This document shows, in pieces, positions 1 through 9,520 of a DNA stretch of 64,000 nucleotides. Origin of the DNA: Forficula auricularia. Its lineage: Eukaryota > Arthropoda > Insecta > Dermaptera > Forficulidae. Where the stretch lies: assembly GCA_024734495.1 (NCBI GenBank), contig JALMQS010000153.1:7155294-7219293 (forward strand). The letters run 5' to 3'. Each line of letters starts with the position of its first letter. The first letter of the stretch is position 1. The position numbers and the translations under genes are program-made. Under the pieces are notes generated by a model. That model saw nothing but the letters and a program-made list of their open reading frames with translations. It was not told where the DNA came from and did not search any database.

Positions 1-212
1 GTTAAGTAATTATTTTCAAAAACGTCTATATTTGGTTAAAATATTGGGAATTTTTCTAATTAATGCTACATCTTCATTATCATCTTTGATATAATGAATT
101 TGACCTTTTTTTAATTTCCAAAGAGGACTCATATATAAAATTTTATTTGTTTAAAATATTAATTATTATGTCATAAACAAATTATAAATAAGACTTAATT
201 AATTTAAAAGTT

Positions 213-384
213 GGGGGGGTCAGATAGGCTAGGCGGTAGCGTGACAGCGAGCTAACCAGGGGACCCGGGTTCGAATCCGACTCAAGGCATCCAGCTAAAA
301 TCTGACCCCCGGGAGTAGAGACAAATTTAAAAAAAAATATAACTAGTATCGTAATTAGGCTTATGGCTAGAAAGGCCGAAAAGC

Positions 385-416
<32 letters not shown>
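213..416 (+). mobile_element. tRNA-derived SINE, family A, complete copy
   Basis: A short retroposon with a tRNA-like head. The B box GGTTCGAATCC is at 268-278 and an A-box-like segment (TAGGCTAGGCGG) is near 225-236. An unrelated body follows, ending in a poly-A tail of about 30 bases. A perfect 12-bp target-site duplication, AATTTAAAAGTT, flanks it at 201-212 and 417-428, so both ends are well defined. Pol III would transcribe such an element from the internal A/B boxes, and a LINE would mobilise it in trans. The same family occurs on the minus strand at 50183-50367 and as a decayed copy at 23495-23652. The perfect duplication and long poly-A suggest a recent insertion. Confidence 0.9.
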
Positions 417-421
<5 letters not shown>

Positions 422-479
422 AAAAGTTATCTAATTTATTATTTTAAGGTGAAGTATTGTAATGGTATATGAATTTTTT

Positions 480-690
480 TTTTTATTCATAAATGCGGTA
501 GCGTATTATAATCGGTCTTGCGCCAAGCGTGACTTCAAAGGGTCTTTTGGTAAAAATTACGGAACCTATGGTCTCAACCAGTCACAAATTTTAGTATTCA
601 ATCAGGTTGAATTTTAGGAGCTAACGGTTTTGCCAAAAATTATGTGGGGGTCTCGTCGGCACGCCTTTACAGCTCGACCCTCCGGTTAGG
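480..690 (+). repeat. dispersed repeat family R1, partial copy
   Basis: This segment shares extended similarity with 7675-8215 (plus) and 44790-45270 (minus). Shared words include CGACTTCAAAGG, the stretch around 'ACGGAACC', and 'TTGAATTTTAG' followed by 'GACGGTTTTG'. No coding frame spans it. The class of element is not recognised. Confidence 0.6.
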
Positions 691-1202
691 TGGCCCTGGC
701 GGGCAGCGTCTTTGAATGAGATTAATATTTGTCTGAAATTGTTTACCTACACCCTAAAAAAAAGTTTCTACGATGACAGGAAGTTCTTTATTAACTCATC
801 TATATTTTATACCCTTTTTTAAAATTTCTGCCCACAAATTGCACCCCTACAAAAAAATATAAAATTTGTGATTTTTATTTATGTTATGAGAGAACCTTCT
901 TTAAGAACACTAAATTTCAACTTTCTACGGTTTCAGTGCTTCATTTAGCCATGTAAAGTTTTTTAGAAACTTCACACAACTTTGTCAGCTAGAAAATTTT
1001 TAAAGATTTTAGATTTTTCTAAAATGTAGGGGACCATCACCTGAAATTCTCAAAAAAAATTCAATTATCTAAGAACACGGAAGGGATTTTATAATTTCAT
1101 GTCTTTGTAAACCACCTACAATTTTATATATGTATAGATAGTCAATTGTCCACCTAAAATCTGTATAAATAATATTAATATTATGATATTAATGATTTAG
1201 AC

Positions 1203-1759
1203 CAGTGCTTCTTAAGCTATGGGTCGCGACCCCATTTTGGGTCTCATAACTGAATTTTGAGGTCGCGAATCATAGGGCAACAATAACAATGAAACGATGA
1301 TCTATGAATAAATTATAATGCTCAGTGGCCAAAAATTTATGTTTAGTGAATTCGAGGTATTTTTGTCATTGAATTTGCAATAATTTGTGAAATTGCTCTT
1401 TTGTACTAAATATACTATAAGTATTTATTTAGGTGAAACAACGTTCTCAGCATTGTCGATTATAAAATCAAATTACATATCAAATTGAAAAATATTATCT
1501 CCTGTTTATTTAATAAGAAACAAGAAGATCCATTTCATTATTATTTTGATTAAATAATTGTAATTATGTAGTTTTTTTAATAAATGGTAAAATTACAAAA
1601 TAGGTATGTATGTTTATAATGATTCGCTTCATTATAAATTTATTTTTGATTTGCTTGGATAAATGATGATTTTATATCTATATATCTATATAATAAGGGG
1701 TCGCGAAAAAATTCTCAGTCAAAATGGGGTCGAGAATGAAAAAAGTTTAAGAAGCGCTG
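1203..1759. mobile_element. hAT-like non-autonomous element
   Basis: The left end starts CAGTGCTTCTTAAGC followed by GGGTCGCGACCCC. The right end is its inverted counterpart, with GGGGTCGCGA at about 1698 and GTTTAAGAAGCGCTG ending at 1759. The flanking octamers ATTTAGAC (1195-1202) and GCTTAGCC (1760-1767) match at 5 of 8 positions, so any duplication has decayed. No transposase frame remains inside; a 70-codon open frame across its right end is chance. Confidence 0.65.
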
Positions 1760-2117
1760 GCTTAGCCCAAAGAAACAAATTGAGCCCGAGGCGTCAGATG
1801 CCAAATGAGAATTATTTGCAAGCCGGCTGGCTCCCAAATTTTCATTTATTAAACTTTTCACAAGTTCGGTTCTAGATCTCGGTTCGATTAGATAAAAAAA
1901 ATCGCTCTAAAATCAGCACTATAAGGTTCGATTACCGTAAGATGTATTCAGTTCGTCTCGGTTCAGGGGCTCGGAGAACTCGGCTTCGGGATGGTTGTTT
2001 AGGCGGTTAGGATGGCGTTGGTCACAAGTTCCTATTTTCAAACAGTGTTTCTTATGTGATGTCGCAGGGTTTATTTGTTACTATTAACGTGTTTACTTCA
2101 TAAACATTACTGACATC

Positions 2118-2428
2118 ATTTTTCTTATTAATATATCAAAGAATAATTGATAAATCAATCAGAATTGTTTTTGACCGCGCTTATTTGAAAAAGATATTTA
2201 TCGCGAGACTACTGCGGATTACGCCATTTGGAGTCTGTGGAGTCTTAAGTCTGGATTGTAGCTATATGGATCACATCTTTTCTCTCTTGGTTCAGACTTA
2301 AGACTCCGCAGACTCCAAATAGAGCAATCCGCAGTAGTCTCGCGATGAATATCTTTTTCAAATAAGCGCGGTCAAAAACAATTCTGATTGATTCATCAAT
2401 TATTCTTTGATATATTAATAAGAAAAAT
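2118..2428. repeat. near-perfect palindrome (foldback element)
   Basis: Two arms of about 135 bp (2118-2252 and 2294-2428) are almost exact reverse complements around a ~41-bp loop. Arm landmarks are GACCGCGCTTATTTG, CGCGAGACTACTGCGGATT and GGAGTCTG. Arm identity is very high, so the element is young or has been homogenised. It holds no reading frame. The class is unknown; a foldback transposon or a transcribed hairpin is possible. Confidence 0.85.
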
Positions 2429-3422
2429 TATAAAATTTATTTAAAATCATTATTTCAAGTTAGAAATATATAAATTCAGATATTATTTCACTCAATATTT
2501 GACAACAATCCCCTACATTTGATTTTACGATTGAATCAAATGTAGAAAACATTCGAGTTAATTACTGACATCTTTATAACTAATTCCCAAAGCCTCAAAA
2601 TTTCAACACCAAAAATATTCTATATAAATACTTATTTAAAAGAATTTTGAAAAGTTAATATTTAAAAAATCTTAGTTTAAAAGTAGAATAATTATTTAAA
2701 TTCATTGATAAATCGATGGGAAAGGTGGAGCTCAAGCCTCATGAACTGCCCCTGCTTGAAAGTGTTCAAATGAGCGAGGTTTTTTGATTCCCAATCAATT
2801 ATTTTGCTAAGTTCTTGAGATAGAAAGGTTTCAATGGATTCTGCTTTTCTAGATACAATAGCCTGTCTTATAAGCTAATTAATAATTCCCCTAAGGCCTC
2901 AGCGAATGTTTTCTAATTCGTTTCTATTTGTTGTTAAATGGAAATATAAAATGAATAGATAAATAAATTTGAATAATGTTTAATGGTTATATAATAACGA
3001 ATGAGTCCATGTACCTATATTACAAAACCAAATACATTCATCAGGGCTTTATTCAATTCAAAAGAAAGTATACAAATAAAATTTAATAATCGGATTATAT
3101 ATTAAATTTCGATTTGGTTAAATTGGTAACAAATAAAACAATTGCTGTTGTCTAATCTAAAGGATAATGAGATAATGTTATATAATATTAATAATACTAA
3201 TGCGCCACCGAGTATTATATTTGCTACTGGAAACGATTCGTCCACATCATTTGAAAAGGATTCTTATTCGTCTTATGCCACACATTCGTTTATGGCCATC
3301 ATGAGTTTGATAAACAAAGATTGTTGATCCATAATCCAGCTCTTAATTAGAACCTTCAAATCTCTCAAAAGGACTTGTACAATGTAAATAGAAATTTAAA
3401 TTTTCAAATTTTATTTTTAATC
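2429..3422. other. AT-rich stretch, nothing recognised
   Basis: Low-complexity AT-rich DNA. The only open frame, at 3142-3327, is 61 codons of AT-biased composition with no recognisable motif. It is treated as chance. Confidence 0.5.
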
Positions 3423-3990
3423 AGGGATGCCCCCTAGCTTCATGACTCACCCCTCTCCAGTTTCATAAAAATTAGCACCACCAGTTTTATGAAAAGTCTC
3501 CCCTCCCCAGTTTCAAGAAAAGTACCCTACCCCCTATTTTATTCACTTCTAACAAATTAGAAAATCTTTTTATTACCTTTTGTTGATAAATTTTAAGGAG
3601 ATAGGTGTTGGTTCTAGGTGAAACATTTTTATATAATAATAAAAATTGGGTAAAATTGCAAGGTAGGTTTCACAAAAAAAAAAAAAAAGAAATAATACAA
3701 AAATGTGTTTTGAATTCGATATATTTCGGGTTGTCAGTCCATCTTCAGAAGTCAGACTGACAGCCCGAAATATATCGAATTAAAAACACATTTTTGTTTT
3801 ATTTCTTTTTTTGTGAAACCTACCTACCTCGCAATTGTACCCAATTTTTATTATTACCTTTTGTTGAAGTTAAAAGACCTGACTGTTTTTATTTTTAGCA
3901 TATAATGCTAAAATGCAACAATTTTCAACCTCCCCCCTGCCCCCCAGAAATTTCAATGACTCACTCTGTATCTTAACTCCCCCCTGTAGG
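3423..3990. mobile_element. hAT-like element with nested foldback
   Basis: The left end CAGGGATGCCCCCTAG and the right end, which read inverted is TAGGGGTTCCTACAGGGGG, resemble hAT termini. The flanking octamers TTTTTAAT and TATTAAAT match at 6 of 8. C-rich, roughly 35-bp repeated segments ('CCCAGTTT...GAAAAGT') fill the left side. A palindrome (3635-3856) sits inside, bracketed by a 16-bp direct repeat. Termini are degenerate, so the class call is tentative. Confidence 0.45.
3587..3867. mobile_element. foldback element with hammerhead-like module, flanked by 16-bp direct repeats
   Basis: Arms at 3635-3740 and about 3757-3856 are inverted. The direct repeat TATTACCTTTTGTTGA occurs at 3571-3586 and 3852-3867 and looks like a target duplication. 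The segment GGTGTTGGTTCTAGGTGAAA (3606-3625) recurs in variant form near 5979, and inverted near 13091 and 55690. On the minus strand the left arm reads CTGAAGA (3742-3748), a GGACTGACAACCC hairpin strand, then GAAA (3724-3727). This is a variant of the module found intact at 6229-6293. Confidence 0.6.
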
Positions 3991-4439
3991 AACCCCTATA
4001 TTAAATCAATATTTAAATTAAAAATTTGCGATTATGGATTTTTTTTTAAATTTTGACGTTTTTCCGAGATAACAGAGTGTTGATTTGTAAAAAGAAATCA
4101 ATAAGGCTGTTCTCTGTTTGATACATATAAACATATAGTCACACACTCGCCTTTCAGGCTGTTAAAAAGCAAGTTTTAAAATTTGGCAAAGAGCAAATGG
4201 TGTGCTCTGGATAGGTTTTATATAAACTTTTAATTTGATGGTTGGATTTATTTGAGATTTAAGAATTTTCTTGAAAGAAGATGATGATTATGATGAGGGT
4301 GAATGAAAAGTTCAAATTTAATGAAAGTTTATTTATTCAGCAAAAATAGTAGTTGTAGAATTTAGTTTATATACATGCTTGAACAATTTAATATGGCGAA
4401 ACAAATATATATGTCAGCAGAGTACGCATTTATAAGACT

Positions 4440-4740
4440 AGGATGCTCCCAGTGTTGACATAGACAAGGGCAGATACAATTTCCACCCAACAGCTTCTCC
4501 GAACAACCGAGATGAGGATAATTAGGGTCATGCTGGGAAAAATACTAAGGCTGTGGCCTCAGTGGCCTCTCATGTTGAGCGGGCAGCGGGGCGGGGCGGG
4601 TTAAGGCTGCTCGTGCATTACACCCGCTTGTATTAAAGTGTCCTCAGTAGACGCTGGGTGTTCTACTGAGGCAACTATCGGGATCCAACTACGGGTTAAG
4701 GTTGCTCGGACATTAAGGCAATGTTGGATTAAAAATCTGA
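4440..4740. other. GC-richer block with short repeats and hairpin
   Basis: GGTTAAGGCTGCTCG (about 4599) and GGTTAAGGTTGCTCG (about 4695) are near-identical direct repeats. The latter is inverted at about 5500-5520 (CCGAGCAACCTTAATCC). A local hairpin pairs CCTCAGTAGA with TCTACTGAGG at 4641-4672. These may be the ends of an unrecognised element spanning 4.4-5.5 kb. No coding frame is present. Confidence 0.4.
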
Positions 4741-4865
4741 ATTTTTAATATGTTATTAAGCAATAACAAATAAGTATAAAATAATTTTTTGAAAAAGATC
4801 TGACCAATAGTTTTCGTGAAATTAATTATTAAAAATCGGACTTTTAACAAGTAGTGAATAAAGAA

Positions 4866-5100
4866 GGTTGAAGGAGACAATAAAAGAGTGTGTCTTCTGC
4901 TGGAATTATAAATTTTATTTATTTATAACGAGACTATAGTTTCGAGGGCTTTGCCCTCTTCATCAGTTTATTACAATTGATTCACAGGAATTAATTTATG
5001 AATTCATGAAGAGGGCAAAGCCCTCGAAAACTATAGTCTCGTTATAAAAAATAAAATTTATAATTCCAGCAGAAGACACACTCTTTTATTGTCTCTTCAA
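4866..5100. mobile_element. foldback element with paired hammerhead-like cores
   Basis: Inverted arms run from TTGAAGGAGACAATAAAAGAG-type sequence at the left to its complement ending near 5100, around a ~25-bp loop. Each arm carries one ribozyme-like module, minus strand at 4932-4980 and plus strand at 5003-5045. A deletion derivative of the same family lies at 32045-32200, and an end fragment (GAGAGTAGCAGA) at about 52824. Confidence 0.7.
4932..4980 (-). ncRNA. hammerhead-ribozyme-like core (candidate)
   Basis: Read on the minus strand: CTGATGA, one extra A, hairpin GAGGGC-AAA-GCCCTC, GAAAC, loop TATA, then GTC. A15.1-U16.1 and C15.2-G16.2 type pairs would close a two-base-pair helix III. 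The flank 5' of CTGATGA (ATAAA) can pair with the flank after GTC (TCGTTAT) if two bases bulge. The partner module in the other arm, plus strand 5003-5045, keeps the hairpin but has lost the first box (TTCATGA). One base more than the canonical core lies between box one and helix II. Confidence 0.5.
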
Positions 5101-5104
5101 TATA

Positions 5105-5970
5105 TAAAAATTCTGCTACTCTTTCAATTTAGGAATGTTGGCTGAAAGCATATATTTCGATTAATCTAGACAAATCTTATGATGAGAAAAACAAAAACAA
5201 AAAACTTTAATTTATATAGATAAATTATCATAGGTAACGTTAAAAAAAACTTTCTGACCCAGGGTTTTGTTATAAATATTCAAATCTAAATGATCAGTCC
5301 GCTTCACTTAAAAATAAATAAATCACATGACTCAAGTCAAAAGACATTTATTTAGTATATTTATTAATGAAATTATTTCATATTTTCGATTAAAAATTAT
5401 GTTAGCTAACAGCTAAAATAAAATAATTAATTTATGTGATAAAATTTTTAATTTTAGTCGAACAAAAATTTAGATTTAATTTTGACTTGCGGGGTACTGT
5501 CCGAGCAACCTTAATCCTTTGGTTTCGATATTTATAATTAATTGAAAAATACCGGAGAGCATTGACAATTGACGAAGCTGGAATTTTGGTACAGGTTAAT
5601 AGTTTTGTTAAGATCTCTAATCGATCTTAAAAGTTGATATGCAAAGGAACAAGGCCTTCAGCCAAGGACGTGCTTCAAGTAACACTAACATGAGCGCGCA
5701 AAGACACAGACAGCTTCTATATATATTGTGTAAAGATTTACTCAGCGTTGCAAGTTTAATGACGGCTTTAAAATTGCAACGTAAACTATTTCAAATATTT
5801 AACTTATATATTAAAAAAAAATATTAATTGTTATTATATAAATAAATAAAAATCGACAGACGCTTATTAAAACTCAAAACGTTTCAGGAGAATTTATTTA
5901 TCCCTTTATCGTTTAATTTAATTAAATTTCAAAAAAGAAAAAATTTGCTTTATATAATTTAAATTCTACT
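5105..5970. other. AT-rich stretch, no gene recognised
   Basis: Apart from the inverted word near 5500-5520 noted above, I see no repeat or coding signal. The 62-codon frame at 5639-5827 begins with plausible residues (MQRNKAFSQGRASSN) but matches nothing I know, and ends in AT-rich sequence. Confidence 0.4.
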
Positions 5971-6116
5971 TAGGGAAAGTGGTGTAGGTTTTAGGTGAAA
6001 CATGATATTAATTAATAAAGTGAAGGGTGTGTAGTTTCACAGTGAATGAAACAAAACTCAAAGAGGTTTATACAAACTATTAGTCAATCAATGAAATAAA
6101 ACTCAAAGAGGTTTAT

Positions 6117-6173
6117 ACAAACTCAATATATTTCGGGTTATTAGTCCATCATCAGGAGTATACAAGTTAAAAT
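6117..6173 (-). ncRNA. second hammerhead-like motif, opposite strand
   Basis: The mirror copy of the plus-strand module: TCATCAG at 6149-6155 is CTGATGA on the minus strand, and TTTC at 6131-6134 gives GAAA. ACTC at 6121-6124 provides the GAGT strand that pairs with the ACTC preceding CTGATGA. Helix II is slightly weaker (ACCC instead of ATCC). Confidence 0.45.
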
Positions 6174-6228
6174 AGTTTTATATATTTCGGATTATTAGTC
6201 CATCATCAGGAGTATACAAGTTAAAACT

Positions 6229-6293
6229 GTTTTAACTTGTATACTCCTGATGATGGACTAATAATCCGAAATATATTGAGTTTGTATAAACCT
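6229..6293 (+). ncRNA. type I hammerhead-ribozyme-like motif (best candidate)
   Basis: CTGATGA lies at 6247-6253, then one T, then helix II GGA-CTAATAA-TCC (6255-6267), then GAAA (6268-6271). A minimal helix III ends at T6277, the candidate cleavage base. The next four bases GAGT (6278-6281) are the exact complement of ACTC (6243-6246), which abuts CTGATGA. Further out, GTTT (about 6229) faces AAAC (about 6288) across an internal loop. This is the strand order of a type I hammerhead. Deviations are the extra T before helix II and a helix III with almost no loop. Short helix III is known in hammerheads of Penelope-like elements, where dimers cleave. Activity is inferred, not shown. Confidence 0.55.
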
Positions 6294-6352
6294 CTCTTGA
6301 GTTTTATTTCATTCACTGTAAACTACACACCCTTCACTTTATTAATTAATTT

Positions 6353-6400
6353 AAATTCCATTGATAAAGGGAAAACTTTTCCCGAAACGTTTGGATTTTT
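6353..6400 (+). ncRNA. hammerhead-like motif, variant family
   Basis: AAATTCCA (6353-6360) precedes a box TTGATAA (6361-6367). The hairpin GGGAAAA / CTTTTCCC, GAAAC (6384-6388) and GTT (6389-6391) follow. TGGATTTTT (6392-6400) then pairs with AAATTCCA at seven of eight positions. The layout is that of 6229-6293, but the box differs from CTGATGA at two positions, including the equivalent of G8, so catalysis is doubtful. Related decayed copies are at 26486-26560, 33979-34030 (minus) and 46753-46800. Confidence 0.4.
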
Positions 6401-6477
6401 AATACAAGTTTGACAATTGTTTTTTATAAAAGATTTGTATTTATCGTAAGTTTTTATTTGGAAAAGGACTGATATAT

Positions 6478-6800
6478 TAATATCTCAGGATTGGATGAAG
6501 AAGGAGGGAAGATCCTCCGAAACGTTGATTTCAAAATAACACTATATGGGAAAACATTTCCTATAAATATTATTTGTTGGAAGTAATCTCTTGTTTATTT
6601 CTGGACTGCCTTCATACAATCCTGATATTTATTTAATTTATTTGTTAGAGACTATAGTTTGGAAGGTTTATCCTTCATCATCAGTTTTTAAATATAAATA
6701 TTTTATTAGGCATTCGTTTTTTAAGGGATCAGTTTGCTATTGAACAAAAACGAATTTACCTATATGGACTTGAAAACGACTCCAGAAATAGAATTTGAAA
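6478..6800. mobile_element. two adjacent fragments of hammerhead-like foldback families
   Basis: The first piece (6478-6632) has inverted ends (AATATCTCAGGATTGGATGA versus CTTCATACAATCCTGATATT) and the module GGATGAAGAAGGAGG, CCTCC, GAAACGTT at 6493-6528. The second piece (about 6649-6790, minus) carries CTGATGA (6678-6684), a GAAGG/CCTTC hairpin and CAAAC in place of GAAAC. It belongs to the family at 37270-37433, with other copies at 25380-25560 and 54815-54990. Confidence 0.55.
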
Positions 6801-7674
6801 CATCATGCATTCGGATGAGTTTATTTCATTAAAATGTATAATCCAAGTAATTTCAGTCGAAGTATCTTTTTTGTCAAAAAAGTCCCTTTAAGAAATTTCG
6901 AACAGTCTACAGATAGTCTGTATAATAATAGAAATTCGGAATATATTAAATGTTTTAACATATTTTTCAACCATCAAAGCTTTAACGAATTTGATAATAT
7001 GTATATTTATAGAATGTATATATAATTAGGGTTGATCAGAAAGGGCGGAGCCCTGTTAAGGGTTACTCACATTTGGCTTTTAAATCATATATCGATTAAA
7101 GTTCCTTTCAAAGGGAATGATTTAACACTCTAGTCCCATCCCCCCACCCCGCTGCTTTTCACGTGTCCTACAAATTCCAACACGTGGAACATCTCTGATC
7201 TAAAAGCTAAAATTAATCAGAAATTGTATAAATAAAATATTTAAATTTTTATTCTATATAATCGATGTGGACTTTTTTATTTGACATTTCGAATTTGCAC
7301 GACGAGACTTTTTATTTTATATATACACAAATTTACCTTTTAGTCAAATTTAAGAGATATTTATTTTTAAATTATTAATTGTAAATACAGTATAAATAGG
7401 AATAGATAGAATTTCGAAAGTTCTAAAAGGAAATGTGTGTTTTGATAAATAAAATAAATAAATTGGAATAAAAAGTGAAAACTTATTCGAAAACTTTAGC
7501 GATTTTTCCCAGGTGAGATGGAATGTTGAAACTTGATGCAGTGGTGAATTTTTATAATATTTATTTGATTAAAACTTTGGATAAATAATCACTGGTCGGC
7601 AAAAATTTCTAACCGTAAACCTATCAATGGATTCCAATAGAGTTTTATACTCTGATTATTATGAAATTTCCCGA
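6800..7674. other. AT-rich stretch, nothing recognised
   Basis: No repeats, paired ends or coding evidence were seen. The 63-codon frame at 6834-7025 is AT-driven and matches no family that I recognise. Confidence 0.4.
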
Positions 7675-8215
7675 TTTTTACTTTATCCAATGCGAAGCAT
7701 GGGAGAAAGTATTGCAATCGGTCGCGCGGCAAGCGCGACTTCAAAGGGTCCTCAGGTAAAGACTACGGAACCCATGGACTCAATTAAGGTCACAAATTGA
7801 AGTATTCAATGAGATTGAATTTTAGCACGTGACGGTTTTGCCAAAAATTATCTGGAATCTCGTCGAGAGGCCAAAAAGTGCCATTTTTTTGGAAGTGCGT
7901 GGGATGTATGTATGTATGTATGTATGTATGTATGTATGTATGTATGTTATCGTTTTTTTCGTCCACGAATTTTTCCACACCGTTGCACCGATTGAATTGA
8001 AATTGAAAACCTACCAGTATTTTAACAAAATGAAGCGCTGATTAGTTTTTGGTACATATCGGTCCACAAACATTAGTACTTTATTTCAGTAGTTTTTAGT
8101 TTTTTCTAAATATCTTGAAAATGACTTAACCAATTTTGATGAAATTTAATATCCTAATCAAGTACCTTGGGGACCACAAAAAAGGTTAAATAAAGTTTTT
8201 AGTAAAGTTATATTT
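7675..8215 (+). repeat. dispersed repeat family R1, long copy
   Basis: Homologous over several hundred bases to 44790-45270 (minus), and in its first part to 480-690. Landmarks are GCGAAGCATGGGAGAAAG, CAAGCGCGACTTCAAAGG, GCACGTGACGGTTTTG and CTTGAAAATGACTTAACC. A TATG microsatellite (7904-7947) has expanded inside this copy. The element class is unknown. Confidence 0.65.
7904..7947 (+). repeat. (TATG)n microsatellite
   Basis: About eleven uninterrupted TATG units. They produce periodic open frames on both strands (YVCM and YIHT repeats), which are artefacts. Confidence 0.95.
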
Positions 8216-8409
8216 TAAAGTACTTTACTTCTAGGATAATATAGTACTTTTTTAATTTTTTATTTTAAATTCCTTAAAATTTATTCATTTGATCGTTTTA
8301 ATATAGCTCATTCAACCTGACTTAAGTAAGAATGGTTAGGCTTCTCGCTGTGAAATGCTAAAAATTTGGGAGGAAATTTTATAAGTAACCATAGCAACTG
8401 CGTTGATTT

Positions 8410-8940
8410 CTTATCCATTACCTTTGCTTAAGACATAGAGAAATCGACTTTAAACCAAAAATAGCGATTGATTCTCATCTAATACTTGAGGAATAACCAT
8501 TCTATATTGGATTTTTGACGTTTCGGTTTTTATTGGTAACCATTGCTGAAGACATAGAGAAATCGACTTTAAACCAAAAATAGCGATTGATTCTCATCAA
8601 ATACTTGAGGAAAAACCATTCTATATTGGATTTTTGACATTTCGGTTTTTATTGGTAACCATTGCTGAAGACATGGAGGAATCGACTTAAAATCAAAAAT
8701 AGCTATCGATTCTCATCTAGTACTTGAGGAATAACATTTCTACATTAGGTTTTTGACGTTTCGATTATTATTGGTAACCATTGCTGAGGAAATGGAGGAA
8801 TCGACATAAAATCAAAAATAACGATCGATTCTCATCTAATACTAGAGGAATAACCTTATTGCATTCTATTTTTGATGTTTTGAGTATTAATGGCAATCTC
8901 TACTGAAAACGTGGAAGAATCGACTTAAAATCAAAAAGAC
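8410..8940 (+). repeat. 119-bp tandem array
   Basis: The word ATTCTCAT recurs at 8471, 8590, 8709 and 8828, an exact period of 119 bp over about 4.4 copies. Units share GACTTTAAACCAAAAATAGC-type and TTTTTGACGTTTCGG words. Single or double units recur inverted at 43795-44010 and singly at 23243-23345, so the unit belongs to a mobile element. After the array comes the palindrome CTCAAGCTTGAG (8965-8976), also present beside the copy at 43.76 kb. Confidence 0.85.
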
Positions 8941-8984
8941 TAAATTCTTTTTTGGTAAACAACTCAAGCTTGAGTTGTTTGGTG

Positions 8985-9520
8985 TCATATTAATTTGGTC
9001 AAGTTCTGATGATATGATCACTATTAATAACATCATTAAAAAGAGAAAAATAAAAATAATTTTTAAGAAAAAATAAAAACCGACTTCAAAAAATTAAATG
9101 CAACAAATAAAATAATTATTATTCTTATTTAGTTGTAACTAAATAAGTTAATAATTATTTTATATACCTTTTAGTGTATTTTATTTGTTGCATTTAATTT
9201 TTTGAAGTCGGTTTTTATTTTTTTCTTAAAAATTATTTTTATTTTTCTCTTTTAGTGATGTTATTAAACAACAAACATATACCTTTTATGAATCGCACTC
9301 GACGGATCTTAATTGAGATACGTTTGGCGGGTACGCTCGCTTATAGGTATAGTTTGTTTGGTGCATGACTTCAAAAAGTAATTTCATGTTAATATTTCGT
9401 CGTTTAGTTGTAACTAAATAAGATAATAATTATTTTATACCTTTTAGTGTATTTTATTTGTTGCATTTAATTTTTTGAAGTCGGTTTTTATTTTTTCATA
9501 AAAATTATTTTTCAAATTAA
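8985..9520. mobile_element. foldback element of the 'GAAGTCGG' family
   Basis: Inverted arms carry AAAACCGACTTCAAAAA / TTTTTGAAGTCGGTTTT, TTAAATGCAACAAATAAAAT and AGTTGTAACTAAATAAG. The plus-strand arm sequence is present twice (about 9130-9260 and 9405-9520). The related copy at 56140-56900 is also palindromic. The segment around ATCGCACTCGACGGATCTT is shared by both loci. Similar GAAGTCGG-type words are, from general knowledge, widespread in insect repeats. Confidence 0.7.

Larger units (their letters stand above)
5976..6352. mobile_element. foldback element with duplicated left arm and hammerhead-like cores
   Basis: The arms extend from about 6006 (ATTAATTAATAAAGTGAAGG) to 6352 as inverted sequence. 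The left arm has two internal tandem duplications: the AAACTCAAAGAGGTTTATAC segment at about 6054 and 6100, and the module-bearing segment at about 6125 and 6178. The left margin has the GTGTAGGTTTTAGGTGAAAC word shared with the foldback at 3587-3867. Three ribozyme-like modules result: two minus (6117-6173 and 6180-6228) and one plus (6229-6293). The second minus copy has lost its distal stem I strand. Confidence 0.75.

Noticed and set aside
7790..8041. Overlapping open frames with YIHT or YVCM repeats
   Set aside because: They run through the TATG microsatellite, and the related repeat copies at 0.5 and 45 kb do not keep the frame.
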